The position numbers were made by a program, and so were the translations under genes. Shown piece after piece: positions 54,201 to 62,924 of a stretch of DNA of 64,000 bases (its first letter is position 1; every line of letters starts with the position of its first letter). Source of the stretch: Listeria kieliensis (GTDB lineage: Bacteria > Bacillota > Bacilli > Lactobacillales > Listeriaceae); assembly GCF_003369925.1 (NCBI RefSeq), contig NZ_LARY01000004.1:1-64000 (forward strand). Direction: 5' to 3'. The notes beneath the pieces were generated by a model, which was not told the DNA's origin, made no database searches, and worked only from the letters and a program-made list of their open reading frames with translations.

Positions 54201-55872
54201 CGCTTGGCTCGAGAATATTCCCTTCATCGCCAAGCAGTGTCATCGTTGAAACAACCGCTTGCTCTCGCAACCCATCAATCGGTGGATTCGTCACTTGAGC
54301 AAACAGTTGCTTGAAGTAGTGGAACAAAAGTTGCGGGCGATTCGAAAGAACAGCAAGTGGCGCGTCATAACCCATCGCACCAGTTGGGTCTTTCTTTTCC
54401 ACAACCATCGGAATCAAAATTTTACTTAGTTCATCTTGTGTATAGCCAAAAGCTTGTTGCAGCTTCATAAGTTCATCGTGATTCCTTTTTTTAGTCTCTA
54501 AGTTTTCTCTTACACTTAGTTCATTAATATCTGTTAAGTTTTCCTCTAACCATGCTTTATAAGGCGCTTCGTGCATAATCTTTTGCTTCAATTCATCATC
54601 TGAAATGATTCGACCTTTTTCAAGATCAATCAAAAGCATTTCCCCAGCGCCTACGATTTCTTTTTTGATAATTTCATCTGGCTCAACCGGAATCACGCCC
54701 GTTTCAGAAGAGTAGATAATCGTATGATCTTTAGTTTCATAGTAACGTGCTGGTCGAAGCCCGTTTCGGTCGAGGATCGTTCCGATGACACGTCCATCTG
54801 TAAAGGAAATCGAAGTCGGTCCGTCCCACGGTTCCATTAGCATCGCATGATAGGCATAAAAATCCCGCTTATAATCTGCGAGTTGCTCGTTTTTATCCCA
54901 CGGCTCTGGAATCAGCATCATCGCGGCATGCGGCAAGCTGCGCCCGGTTTGGACTAGGAATTCAAGCGCATTATCGAGCGTAGCGGAATCACTGCCATTT
55001 TCGTCAATGATCGGCCGAACAAATTCGAGTTTTTCTTGCAAAAGTGAACTTTTCACTCGTTTTTCTCGTGCTTTCATCCAGTTTACATTGCCGCGCTGTG
55101 TATTGATTTCGCCGTTGTGTACCAAATAGCGATACGGATGTGCACGTTCCCAGCTTGGAAAAGTGTTGGTTGAGAAACGAGAATGAACAAGCGCAAACGC
55201 AGACGTGTATGCTGGATCTGCAAGGTCTAGATAATAAGCGCTAATTTGTTCTGGTGTGAGCATGCCTTTATAAATAATCGTGCGTGTCGACAAACTCGGA
55301 ACATAAAATGTTTCTTTGATTTCAGCATTGTTTTCTGCAAAATTCTCGATTTGTCGGCGGATCACGTACAGCTCTCGCTCAAATTCGCGCTCTGTTAAAT
55401 CGGCTGCTTTCTCGATAAAAACTTGATAAATCGCGGGTTCTTTTTCACGAGCTTTTATACCGATTTGACTTGAATCTGTTGGTAGCGCGCGAAAACCAAG
55501 GAAGGTTTGCCCAGCTTCTTCGATCAAGTAAATTAGCTTTTCCATCAAACTTTTCCGTTCTGATTCAGACTTCGGGAAATTGAGCATCCCGACCGCATAA
55601 TGATGGCGCGGTGGAAGTGAGATTCCTAAATCCCCACAAACTTTCCGAAAAAATGAATCCGAAATTTCAAGTAGAATTCCTGCTCCATCACCTGTATCAC
55701 CGTCAACTTCGCCGCCACGATGCTTCAACTTGCAAAGCATATGAATTCCATCTGTCACAATCTTATGGCTCGAGCGATTCTCTACATTCGCCACAAAACC
55801 AATTCCACAAGCATCATGTTCCTCTCGTGGATCATAAAGACCGTGCGGCGCCGGCATCCCAAGCTTTTTCAT
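51277..55872 (-). CDS. gltB: Glutamate synthase large subunit
   Basis: A 1531-residue GOGAT subunit making two glutamates from glutamine and 2-oxoglutarate. Residues 1-21 look like a propeptide removed before the catalytic C22 in DACGIGFVAN. The glutaminase domain comes first, then a central domain, then the FMN/synthase domain with GEGGENPAR and GVGTIAAGVAKGKADVISVSG. The 3Fe-4S cluster cysteines are in C-VMMRV-C-HMDT-C. The C-terminal beta-helix is full of Gly. It is called gltA in Bacillus and Listeria. It is divergent from gltC. Confidence 0.95.
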   Translation of the reverse strand: MKKLGMPAPHGLYDPREEHDACGIGFVANVENRSSHKIVTDGIHMLCKLKHRGGEVDGDTGDGAGILLEISDSFFRKVCGDLGISLPPRHHYAVGMLNFPKSESERKSLMEKLIYLIEEAGQTFLGFRALPTDSSQIGIKAREKEPAIYQVFIEKAADLTEREFERELYVIRRQIENFAENNAEIKETFYVPSLSTRTIIYKGMLTPEQISAYYLDLADPAYTSAFALVHSRFSTNTFPSWERAHPYRYLVHNGEINTQRGNVNWMKAREKRVKSSLLQEKLEFVRPIIDENGSDSATLDNALEFLVQTGRSLPHAAMMLIPEPWDKNEQLADYKRDFYAYHAMLMEPWDGPTSISFTDGRVIGTILDRNGLRPARYYETKDHTIIYSSETGVIPVEPDEIIKKEIVGAGEMLLIDLEKGRIISDDELKQKIMHEAPYKAWLEENLTDINELSVRENLETKKRNHDELMKLQQAFGYTQDELSKILIPMVVEKKDPTGAMGYDAPLAVLSNRPQLLFHYFKQLFAQVTNPPIDGLREQAVVSTMTLLGDEGNILEPSGVNANRIRLATPVLSRLEFQALENQTKFGTKTTVLPILFREDEWEKLDEVLAALFERARTAIETEGSSLIVLTDEGVNEEWMGIPSLLAASGLHHYLTRRGLRTKASIIVKTAEARDVHHTALLIGYGADAVFPYLAIELFQSQIERGRIKGFSPEEAETRYLEALTDGLLKVMSKMGISTVQSYRGAQIFEAIGLSNQVIDQYFTGTASKLSGIPLAVIAEEVWLRHRKAFKAQGIASQTLDSGGEYQYRANGGEYHVFNPLAIHSLQRATRENDQEAYDLYRDLMENHNQAFLRGLLKLETGRKPISLDEVEPEESLFKRFKTGAMSYGSISQEAHEALAVAMNRIGGKSNSGEGGENPARFIKSANGDSKRSAIKQVASGRFGVSSHYLVNASELQIKMAQGAKPGEGGHLPGGKVYPWISKTRGSTTGVGLISPPPHHDIYSIEDLSQLIFDLKNANPAARVSVKLVSKTGVGTIAAGVAKGKADVISVSGYEGGTGAAARSSIRHAGLPWEIGLSEVQQTLILNDLRNKVVLETDGKLMTGKDVLVAAMLGAEEFGFATAPLVTLGCVMMRVCHMDTCPVGVATQNPELRKKFTGSADYVVQFFTFIAREMRQLMADLGVRKLDEIIGHKEYLKETTRKEQHWKAKYLDFSNLLYMDAFYQAADQFCTKGQNHQLEETLDERFLLKAAEPALTSGETVEQSFAIRNTDRAVGTIVGAAISKKYGQAGLPDDTIRFTFSGSAGQSFGAFVPNGMTLRVVGDANDYFGKGLSGGKLAVVHDARTPVNPHLSAIAGNVVLYGATGGEAYLAGKAGARFAVRNSGAEAVVEGIGDNGCEYMTGGTVVVLGEIGANFAAGMSGGVAYLYAEDLATLEGKINPELVSVRSALTESEKLRLHDLVWRHEQATGSAKAREILLDFETEVNHFVYVIPTEYEAMRTRIANLTEQLGDASEAELVAFYESTKEHAKQVH

Positions 55873-55916
55873 TGAAATTCCTCCTTCATTTCTTTCATTT
55901 ATATAAATAAACTAAA

Positions 55917-55945
55917 TTAATAGAAAATTTAATTCTTTTGTTCAA
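55917..55945 (-). promoter_or_regulatory. gltB promoter
   Basis: Minus strand TTGAAC (55940-55945), 17 bases, TATTAA (55917-55922). Confidence 0.65.
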
Positions 55946-55981
55946 AACCACCATTTTAAGGGGTATTTTCTATTTTAGCGC

Positions 55982-56036
55982 TTTTCATTTATCGAAACAA
56001 TATATATAATAGAATAAAACTATCTCTTTTTGAGAA
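55982..56036 (+). promoter_or_regulatory. gltC promoter and GltC-box-like inverted repeat
   Basis: TTTTCA (55982-55987), 17 bases, TATAAT (56005-56010). Just downstream, TCTC-TTTTT-GAGA (56023-56035) resembles the B. subtilis GltC box ATCTCATTTTGAGAT. It would allow autorepression and activation of divergent gltB. Confidence 0.6.
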
Positions 56037-56052
56037 TGATAGGAGTATCAAA

Positions 56053-56943
56053 ATGGAATTACGCCAATTAAAATATTTCATGGAAGTAGCCCGTGTGGAG
56101 CACATGACGCAAGCATCCGTCAATCTGCACGTAGCCCAATCAGCCGTTAGCAGACAAATCATGAAACTCGAAGAAGAACTTGAGGTTTCATTATTTGAAC
56201 GTGTCGGTCGAAATATGCGTTTAACTTCGATTGGCGCGAGCTTTCTCGAACAAGTGAAGCGCGCCACACATGAACTTCAAAAAGCCGAAGCTCTCGTCAC
56301 AGAATATTCCAATCCCGATATCGGAACCGTCCAGCTTGGCCTTCCAAATTCCCTTGCACCACGTGTTCTTCCTTCCGTTATCAGCGCATTTCGGGAAAAG
56401 TACCCGCAGATCACATATGAATTTCGCGAAGGCTCAAATGCAGAACTAACAGCCATGGTCCGGTCAGGCGAGCTCGATTTAACCTTTCTTTCTCCGCTTC
56501 AAGCAGAAAATGAAATCTTCAGCGCCACACGATTTTTCGACGAAGAATTAAAACTAATCGTTCCAGCCAGTCACCCGCTCGCAGCCCGAAACAGTGTTTC
56601 CTTAAAAGAATTAACGCAAGAAAAATTCATTCTTTACCCTGAAGATTTTAATTTATATCAAATTGTAACTACCGCTGCACAGAAAAAAGGCTTTGTGCCC
56701 GAAGTTGCATTCAGCAGCCAAGACTTCTATACCATCCAAGGCCTTGTTGGCGCCGGACTAGGCATTAGCATCTTGCCCGCGATGATTCTAGACGGAGCCG
56801 TTTTCAAAAACACAAAAAGCCTTTCCTTCACAGACTCAGAACTACACCGCTCCGTTGGCATCATCAAAACCAAAAAACGAAAACTCGCCCCATCCGAAGC
56901 TTTGTTTTATCAATTTATTCTCGACTTCTTTTCCCAAAACTAA
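56053..56943 (+). CDS. gltC: GltC, LysR-type activator of glutamate synthase genes
   Basis: A 296-residue LysR regulator. The N-terminal winged helix is MELRQLKYFMEVARVEHMTQAS..., closely like GltC. The C-terminal effector domain spans about 90-290. In B. subtilis GltC activates gltAB when 2-oxoglutarate is high. Its divergent position here is the same. AGGAG precedes the ATG. Confidence 0.92.
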   Translation: MELRQLKYFMEVARVEHMTQASVNLHVAQSAVSRQIMKLEEELEVSLFERVGRNMRLTSIGASFLEQVKRATHELQKAEALVTEYSNPDIGTVQLGLPNSLAPRVLPSVISAFREKYPQITYEFREGSNAELTAMVRSGELDLTFLSPLQAENEIFSATRFFDEELKLIVPASHPLAARNSVSLKELTQEKFILYPEDFNLYQIVTTAAQKKGFVPEVAFSSQDFYTIQGLVGAGLGISILPAMILDGAVFKNTKSLSFTDSELHRSVGIIKTKKRKLAPSEALFYQFILDFFSQN

Positions 56944-56971
56944 AGGACAAAGCGCTTCCGCTTTGTCCTTT
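56942..56971. terminator. Bidirectional terminator after gltC
   Basis: A 13-base stem AAAGGACAAAGCG / CGCTTTGTCCTTT with loop CTTC, touching both convergent stop codons. Confidence 0.92.
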
Positions 56972-57488
56972 ACTCCATCTCTAAAAAGGGTTCTGGATAC
57001 ATCAACTTTCCAGCTAGCCCCGTAAAATTTTCTTCCCCGAAGTCAAGCACCATAAAATTTTCTTCTTCGACAGGGAAAGGCGCTTCTAGCCCATAAAGTT
57101 TAGCTTTTTGGAAACCAAAACGCGGATAAAAATCCGCATGCCCTAAAACGCTAATGGCGCGAAAGCCAGCCTTTCGCGCTGCTCTTATTCCAGCTTCCAC
57201 CAATTTCGAACCAATCCCATTGTGCTGTTCACGCGTTAAAACAGCAAGTGGTGCCAAAACAAGAATCTCAGCAAATTGCTTTTCTTGGATAATGCTTGCT
57301 TTCGTCAGCAAAAGAAAACCCGCTAGTTCACGCGAATCAAGTTCCGCTACAAGAGCGAGTTCTGGCAAATAAGCCTTCGTTTCTCGCAATTTTTCCACTA
57401 AATCTGCTTCAAGCGAGCTTGGGAAAGCATCTTCGAGCAAAGCCCGGATGAGCATCTCGTCGCTCTTTTCTTCCGTTCGAATCCTCAT
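56970..57488 (-). CDS. GNAT-family N-acetyltransferase
   Basis: A 172-residue acetyltransferase. The acetyl-CoA loop lies in LTREQHNGIGSKLVEAGIRAA, followed by VLGHADFYPRFGFQKA. It is of the YhbS type. The substrate is unknown. It overlaps the glycerol dehydrogenase gene by 4 bases. Confidence 0.87.
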   Translation of the reverse strand: MRIRTEEKSDEMLIRALLEDAFPSSLEADLVEKLRETKAYLPELALVAELDSRELAGFLLLTKASIIQEKQFAEILVLAPLAVLTREQHNGIGSKLVEAGIRAARKAGFRAISVLGHADFYPRFGFQKAKLYGLEAPFPVEEENFMVLDFGEENFTGLAGKLMYPEPFLEME

Positions 57489-58585
57489 CTTTCTTCCACC
57501 GCGATTTGATACTCTTCAAGGGTATTCATAGCTGCTCGAACCACATTTGACGTCACCGTTTGAGGCATCAAATGAATCATCTCACCCTCGCGAGCGGCAC
57601 GATCTGCAACTTGAAGCAATTCCGTTTCTGTGACTTCTGAAAGTCCCAGTTCAGCAAGTGAAGTCGGTAACCCCAGTTTCTTGTAAAAAGGCAAAAGGGC
57701 ATCCATCTCGCTGAACTTCTCCTCAATTACGAGCTGAACCAAGATGCCATATGCCACTTTCAACCCGTGTAAGACATCGTGCGACTTCTCAAGCAAAGTC
57801 AGCGCATCATGAATGGAGTGTGCTCCCGCTGTTCGCCCGTATTTATCGCCAAAACCGCCCACCATTCCAGCAAGCATAATATTCGTTTCAACCACTTTCA
57901 CAAAAGCCGTTCCAAGTTCATGCCGCTCCATCTCAAGTAGCGCCGCTTCACTTAGTTCCAGCAAATTATCCCGGCATTTTCGTGCGGCAAACGCTGCCAC
58001 TTCGATCGCTGTCGTCTTTTCAGGAAGCTCAGCGATCACAACGTTTGCTTCGTACCACTTCGCAAGCGTGTCCCCAATCCCGGCAATGAGAAGCTCTTTC
58101 GGCGAATCGAGAATAATCGCTGGATCTAGCAAAACAAGCGCATTGCTCACAGGAAAAATATCAAACTGGATCATTTCGCCCGTTTCCGTATACATCACAC
58201 TAAGTGGCGTATAAGCCGCACAAGTCGACGCGAGTGTCGGTAAAATCAAGACCGGCACGCAAGAAACAAAAGCAGCAGCCTTGGCTAAATCGGTAACCTT
58301 TCCGCCGCCAACAGCTACGATAGCTTCAAATTGTTCGGCTTCGATTCTTTCCTTCAAAGCATCCCTTGCCTCGTAGGTCACTTGACCCCCGTATTCCACA
58401 AAAGCGGTTTCAAAGTTTGATAAATCTGGAAATTCACGCCCGACAGCTTTCCAAGAAGCACTCCCGTGCAAAATCAGTATCCGCTTCAAATTCCGACGTC
58501 GTAAATGTTCTGGAAGCGTATCCCAAGCTCCCACGCTTGATACATATTCAGCCGGTGCACCGCGAACAATTAATTCTTCTGTCAT
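57485..58585 (-). CDS. gldA: Glycerol dehydrogenase-like protein (iron/zinc alcohol dehydrogenase fold)
   Basis: A 366-residue NAD-dependent dehydrogenase. The NAD loop is AVGGGKVTDLAKAAA. Zinc ligands are Asp in AGIGDTLAKWYEA, His in GAHSIHDALT and His in HDVLHGLKVAYG. It oxidises glycerol to dihydroxyacetone, although related enzymes use other diols. ATG 58585 follows GCGGAGG; the frame reaches 58675 but that part overlaps a terminator. Confidence 0.85.
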   Translation of the reverse strand: MTEELIVRGAPAEYVSSVGAWDTLPEHLRRRNLKRILILHGSASWKAVGREFPDLSNFETAFVEYGGQVTYEARDALKERIEAEQFEAIVAVGGGKVTDLAKAAAFVSCVPVLILPTLASTCAAYTPLSVMYTETGEMIQFDIFPVSNALVLLDPAIILDSPKELLIAGIGDTLAKWYEANVVIAELPEKTTAIEVAAFAARKCRDNLLELSEAALLEMERHELGTAFVKVVETNIMLAGMVGGFGDKYGRTAGAHSIHDALTLLEKSHDVLHGLKVAYGILVQLVIEEKFSEMDALLPFYKKLGLPTSLAELGLSEVTETELLQVADRAAREGEMIHLMPQTVTSNVVRAAMNTLEEYQIAVEER

Positions 58586-58630
58586 AAGTAAAACCTCCGC
58601 TTCGTTCGTTTTTCTCCATATTGTAAACAA

Positions 58631-58670
58631 GGAACCGGATCCCGTCAAGTTTAGCAAGGATCCGGTTTCC
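58631..58670 (-). terminator. Terminator of the vir operon after virS
   Basis: GGAACCGGATCC (58631-58642) pairs with GGATCCGGTTTCC (58658-58670), just after the virS stop on the minus strand; TTGTTT follows. Confidence 0.75.
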
Positions 58671-58671
58671 A

Positions 58672-59715
58672 TCATTCTTTTGCAACAAGTAAATAATCAT
58701 CTTTTTGTTCAAATTTCAAAATAAGTTCCGTGAAGACGCCTTCTTCAGAACGAATTTCAAGCGCATGATCGAGTTTTTTCGACATTTGTTTAGCCAAATA
58801 AAGCCCCATCCCAGTCGCCTTTTTTTCTTGCCTTCCAGTAGATCCTGTAAAGCCTTGTTCAAAAACACGTGGCAAATCTTCCTGGCTAATCCCTCTCCCA
58901 TTATCGCGAATGTGAAGATGCGTCATGTTACTCGAGCAAGGCTTATCACACCAAACTTTAATCACGCCACCTTCTTCCGTATATTTCAGCGCATTCGAAA
59001 ATAGTTGATCGAGTATGAAGCCAAGCCACTTGCTATCCGTCCGCACATCCACATCCACTTCACCAAGTTCTAAGCGTTTATGTTCGGAAATGAAAAACTT
59101 AGAATGTCGCTTAATCGCTTCGCGGACAATCGTTCCTAGGTTTTGTTCTTGAATGAAGTAATCTTTTGCAAAGGTATCAAGTCGCGAGAAATAAAGAGCC
59201 TGCATCACAAGTTGATCCACGCGATCAAGTTCCCCATCTACTTTTTCAAAAATCGTTTTCGTATCATTCAAATCCGGATTTTTGATCAACATTTTACTGG
59301 CCACAAGCGGTGTTTTCACTTCATGAACCCAGTAAAGAATAAAATCATGATATTCTTCTTGTTTATCCACGAGCGCATTTACTTTCTTTTGCTCTTCCCG
59401 ATGTTTTTTTCGCATGAGTTCATTAAAGAAAGCTTGCTCACTCGTACGCGGCTTGGGCAGTAATTCAATGACATTTTCTTCAATTTCCCCGTTAACGAGA
59501 TCTTTCATTTCTTTCCAGTAGCGATATTTAAAACTGTAGCCGAGAATCAAATAAGCCACGAGAAACAAGAACACAAACATATACAAATAAACAATATTGC
59601 CAATCGTCAGTTTGCTATTTGGATCGATATAAATTAAAAGTCCGATAAAACACATCACAATGGCAAAAAACAAAATGAAAAAGCGTTTATCGCGTACATA
59701 GCGCCAAAAGGTCAT
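58672..59715 (-). CDS. virS: VirS, intramembrane-sensing histidine kinase
   Basis: A 347-residue kinase. Two membrane helices (about 12-31 and 40-61) enclose a very short outer loop, as in BceS-type kinases that sense through an ABC transporter. The phospho-His is near residue 131 in YWVHEVKTPLV. The ATPase has N-box LDQLFSNALKYTEE, G1 DNGRGIS and G2 GMGLYLAKQM. ATG 59715 follows AGGAGG (the preceding GTG is closer). Four genes separate it from virB, as in L. monocytogenes. Confidence 0.9.
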   Translation of the reverse strand: MTFWRYVRDKRFFILFFAIVMCFIGLLIYIDPNSKLTIGNIVYLYMFVFLFLVAYLILGYSFKYRYWKEMKDLVNGEIEENVIELLPKPRTSEQAFFNELMRKKHREEQKKVNALVDKQEEYHDFILYWVHEVKTPLVASKMLIKNPDLNDTKTIFEKVDGELDRVDQLVMQALYFSRLDTFAKDYFIQEQNLGTIVREAIKRHSKFFISEHKRLELGEVDVDVRTDSKWLGFILDQLFSNALKYTEEGGVIKVWCDKPCSSNMTHLHIRDNGRGISQEDLPRVFEQGFTGSTGRQEKKATGMGLYLAKQMSKKLDHALEIRSEEGVFTELILKFEQKDDYLLVAKE

Positions 59716-59730
59716 CACAAGCCCTCCTTT

Positions 59731-61467
59731 CTAGTCAGTAATCTCAAGCGGAACAAAGGAAAAAGCTTCGAAGTCAAACAGCCCTTGATCGGTCAACTTA
59801 TATTCAGGAATAACCGGAAGTGTTAAGAACGAAAGTGTCAAGAATGGATCAAAACCACGAGCCGAACTAATCGTGCCGAATGCTTTTTCTAGGTTTTTTA
59901 AACAGCTGGCCACTTCTTCAAAGGGTTGGTCGCTCAATAAGCCAGCAATCGGAAGCGGTAAAATTTCTTCCACTTTTCCGTCTGCTACTACAACAATCCC
60001 ACCACGCGCTTCCGTTAACGTCTGAATCGCAAGCTCGATATCCGCATCGTTCATCCCTACGGCGACGATATTATGCGAATCATGCGCGACAGAAGTTGCA
60101 AAGGCCCCGCGCGTAAGGCCGAATCCGGATACAATACCAAGGCCGACATTTCCCGTTCCTTTATGCCGCTCAACGACCACCATCTTGGCAAGATCACGTG
60201 CTGCATCTGGTACGAACTCTCCGTTCATTCGGTCAAGCTGAACCTCCAGTTTTTCAGTAAACAAGCTGTTCGGTAACATGCCGATAACCCGAACGTGGTC
60301 GCTCAGAAGCTCTAGCCGCAGATCTTCTGCTTTTAACGGGTGCTGAATTCTAGGAGAAGCAAACGCCGTTGTTTTTTTCGGGAAAGCTCCTTCGAAACGC
60401 TCGCCCTTACTTACTACCACTTCGCCGCGTTTCATCACTTTTGTAATTTTAACCGATTCAAGCTCTTCAAGAAACAGGAGATCGGCTTGGTATCCCGCCG
60501 CAACAGCGCCGAGATAAAGCAAATTGTGACACGCGGCCGCATTGATCGTAGCCATTTGAATCGCCGTTATTGGCGGGATTCCATTTTCAATCGCCAACTT
60601 GACGTTGTAGTTAATCGAGCCTTCCGAAATAAGATCTGGAATCAGTTTATCATCCGTACAGAAACAAAAACGATGAGAATTTTTATCGTTCACAGCAGGT
60701 AGCGTTGCTAATAAATCGCGCGCAACAGTCCCTTCACGCAGCATCACAAACATGCCAGCACGAACGCGATCGAGTGCTTCCTCAGCCGTCGTACTTTCGT
60801 GGTCTGTCCGGATGCCCGCTGCTAAATAATTGTTCAAGTTTTCGCGAGTTAAGCCCGCCCCGTGCCCGTCAATTCGGCCACCATGAGTTTTGGCATCAAT
60901 AATCTTTTGTAAAATATCCTCAGCGCCAGAAGCTACTGAAGGGAAATCCATCACTTCTGCAAGCCCGATGACATTTTCTCGACTATAAAGTGCTCGCAAG
61001 CTTTCAGCATCAAGCGTTGCGCCGTTATTTTCAAACGGCGTCGCTGGTACAGAAGAAGGTAGCATCACAAACATATCAAGTGGCGAGCCTTTTGCTTCTT
61101 CAAGCATATAATCAATTCCGGGGGCTCCTGCTACATTGGCAATTTCATGCGGGTCAGTCACGATCGTTGTCACACCATTCGGCAACAGAACACGTGCCAT
61201 CTCGCTAGGCGGAACCATCGCACTTTCCACGTGGACGTGCGCATCAATAAAGCCAGGTACAATATAATTTCCTTTTGCATCAATGATTTTCTCTGCTTTT
61301 TGGAATTCACCAATCCCTGCTATGTAGCCATTTTTTATCGCGATATCTGCTTCGATAATTTCAGCTGTGAAGACATTGACGATTCGACCATTTTTAATAA
61401 TTACATCCGCAGGATCTTTATGACTCAGTACATTAATCCGTTCGCGTAAGCTCCTAACTGTTTCCAA
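59731..61467 (-). CDS. adeC: Adenine deaminase
   Basis: A 578-residue amidohydrolase converting adenine to hypoxanthine. The metal motif is PGFIDAHVHVESAM, followed by VTDPHEIANVAG and GRIDGHGAG. The C-terminal adenine deaminase domain has VVERHKGTGNVGLG and SVAHDSHNIVAVG. TTG start follows AAAGGAGAG. It is between virR and virS, where L. monocytogenes has the same gene. Confidence 0.93.
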   Translation of the reverse strand: METVRSLRERINVLSHKDPADVIIKNGRIVNVFTAEIIEADIAIKNGYIAGIGEFQKAEKIIDAKGNYIVPGFIDAHVHVESAMVPPSEMARVLLPNGVTTIVTDPHEIANVAGAPGIDYMLEEAKGSPLDMFVMLPSSVPATPFENNGATLDAESLRALYSRENVIGLAEVMDFPSVASGAEDILQKIIDAKTHGGRIDGHGAGLTRENLNNYLAAGIRTDHESTTAEEALDRVRAGMFVMLREGTVARDLLATLPAVNDKNSHRFCFCTDDKLIPDLISEGSINYNVKLAIENGIPPITAIQMATINAAACHNLLYLGAVAAGYQADLLFLEELESVKITKVMKRGEVVVSKGERFEGAFPKKTTAFASPRIQHPLKAEDLRLELLSDHVRVIGMLPNSLFTEKLEVQLDRMNGEFVPDAARDLAKMVVVERHKGTGNVGLGIVSGFGLTRGAFATSVAHDSHNIVAVGMNDADIELAIQTLTEARGGIVVVADGKVEEILPLPIAGLLSDQPFEEVASCLKNLEKAFGTISSARGFDPFLTLSFLTLPVIPEYKLTDQGLFDFEAFSFVPLEITD

Positions 61468-61481
61468 AATTTTTCTCTCCT

Positions 61482-61949
61482 TTATTCTTGTTCTTCAAAA
61501 AAGCCTTCATCAGCAAGATAGCTCTCCGCTTGATCTAGCGATTTAAAAACGGCTTCCACGTTGTCATAGGCATAGACGATCCACATTTTATTTTCAAAAA
61601 CAAGCTTTAAAAGTTCGCCCGTGTCATTTTGATAAACGAAAGTATCACCTTCTTGATAAGCACCCCCGTCGCTATCCATATACGTGAGGGCTTGCTCGAT
61701 CAGCTGGATAAGCTCAGCTTCTGTTACATCATAGATATTTACGTAGCCTTCTTTATCCAGCTTAGCACTTTCTTCTAGGTACGGCGCATAAACAAAGCCA
61801 TTGCCATTCGGATGAAGATGCTTTACAAGTACTGTCTTTTCTCGCTTACTTGCCGGGTAGTGATAGTTATAGCGCTTCATCGAAACGGGTTTTTCCTCTA
61901 GTGCCGCAAATCCATTAATAATTTTTCTTTTCTCATCAAAGCTCAGCAA
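61482..61949 (-). CDS. Conserved hypothetical protein of the vir operon
   Basis: About 155 acidic residues with no signal or membrane helix. Features are SMKRYNYHYPASKREK near the start and a C-terminal segment MWIVYAYDNVEAVFKSLDQAESYL. I do not recognise a domain. I prefer TTG 61947-61949 because AAGAAGGAA lies just before it and it clears the epimerase stop; a TTG at 61991 would lengthen it by 14 residues and overlap the upstream gene by 23 bases. It stays between the epimerase and adeC genes as in L. monocytogenes. Confidence 0.7.
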   Translation of the reverse strand: MLSFDEKRKIINGFAALEEKPVSMKRYNYHYPASKREKTVLVKHLHPNGNGFVYAPYLEESAKLDKEGYVNIYDVTEAELIQLIEQALTYMDSDGGAYQEGDTFVYQNDTGELLKLVFENKMWIVYAYDNVEAVFKSLDQAESYLADEGFFEEQE

Positions 61950-61968
61950 ATCCTGTTCCTTCTTTCTT

Positions 61969-62853
61969 TTAATAGTCTTTTCGTCGAACAACGTCTTCTA
62001 CAAGATTTGGCAACCAGTCGGAAAGTTCATCAAACTGAAAGCCAAGTGATTTCGCATAGTCATTCGAAAGAAAATACGAATCCTCCAAATCGTACGGAGA
62101 TTCATCTTCATCTTCTGTCACCGTCTCGATTTTCACTTCTTTCCCGAGCTTCTCGGAAAAAAGCTGCATCAAATCACCAAGAGTTATTTGGCCATTTGAA
62201 GCTGCATTGATCGGCCCGGTCGCCTCGCTTGCGGTTCCTGCCCATTCAAGAAAACGCGCTGCTTCATCCGCATGGATAAAACCGATTTCAGCCGCTTCAT
62301 TTTGAATCCCGATTTCCGTCCCGGCTTCAATTCGCTTCAAATGAAATTCAATGCGTTTCGTATAATCTTCGCTTCCTAAAACAACTGGAAAACGCACAGA
62401 TAAGACTGGAAATTCTGCTTTCTGCGCATAGACCGCTTCCGCTAGCTTTTTGCCTTCCCCGTAATCAAAGTCTTCCCGGTCCCCCGTTACAATTTCATAG
62501 TGAGCACTGTCAAAATCAGCTTCCACGAGCGCCCTTCCTTTGTTCGGATAAACCGCAAGCGTTGAAACAAAAATCAGCCGAGGTTTACTTTTTTGAAACG
62601 CCTTAGCGGCATAAAGCGCATCTTGTGGTGAATAACAAATGTCGTCATAAATCACATCGTACGTTTCCGAAGCCGCAAGCAAGAATAAATCATCACGTTT
62701 TCTTCGGTCAAGAATCACCCGTTTTACTTGATTTTGAAACGGGTCTTGCGTTTTTCCACGCGTGGCAATAGTCACTTCATGCCCACTTTCAATCAATCGT
62801 TCCACAAGTCGTTTACCAAAAAAACGTGTTCCCCCGAAAACTAAAATCTTCAA
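61969..62853 (-). CDS. NAD-dependent epimerase/dehydratase family protein
   Basis: A 294-residue extended short-chain dehydrogenase. The nucleotide motif is FGGTRFFGKRLVERL. The usual Y-x3-K is replaced by DYGEGKKLAEAVY, still giving Tyr and Lys (Y-x3-K). FIHADEAARFLEWAG is the substrate-side motif. The substrate is unknown. TTG start follows GGGAGG. Second gene after virR in the operon. Confidence 0.83.
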   Translation of the reverse strand: MKILVFGGTRFFGKRLVERLIESGHEVTIATRGKTQDPFQNQVKRVILDRRKRDDLFLLAASETYDVIYDDICYSPQDALYAAKAFQKSKPRLIFVSTLAVYPNKGRALVEADFDSAHYEIVTGDREDFDYGEGKKLAEAVYAQKAEFPVLSVRFPVVLGSEDYTKRIEFHLKRIEAGTEIGIQNEAAEIGFIHADEAARFLEWAGTASEATGPINAASNGQITLGDLMQLFSEKLGKEVKIETVTEDEDESPYDLEDSYFLSNDYAKSLGFQFDELSDWLPNLVEDVVRRKDY

Positions 62854-62877
62854 AAAAGCCCCTCCCTTATAAAAACA

Positions 62878-62918
62878 GGAAGTCAGATTTTAAGAAATCA
62901 TTCCTAAAACCCACTTCC
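62878..62918 (-). terminator. Partial terminator or attenuator after virR
   Basis: Minus strand GGAAGT / ACTTCC outer stem with an imperfect inner TTTTA/TAAAA part, followed by TGTTTTTAT. It lies between virR and the epimerase gene and could reduce downstream transcription. Confidence 0.55.
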
Positions 62919-62924
62919 CTTCTC

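Noticed and set aside
58586-58675. Upstream extension of the glycerol dehydrogenase gene
   Set aside because: It crosses the virS terminator and begins without a ribosome site; the ATG at 58585 has a strong one.
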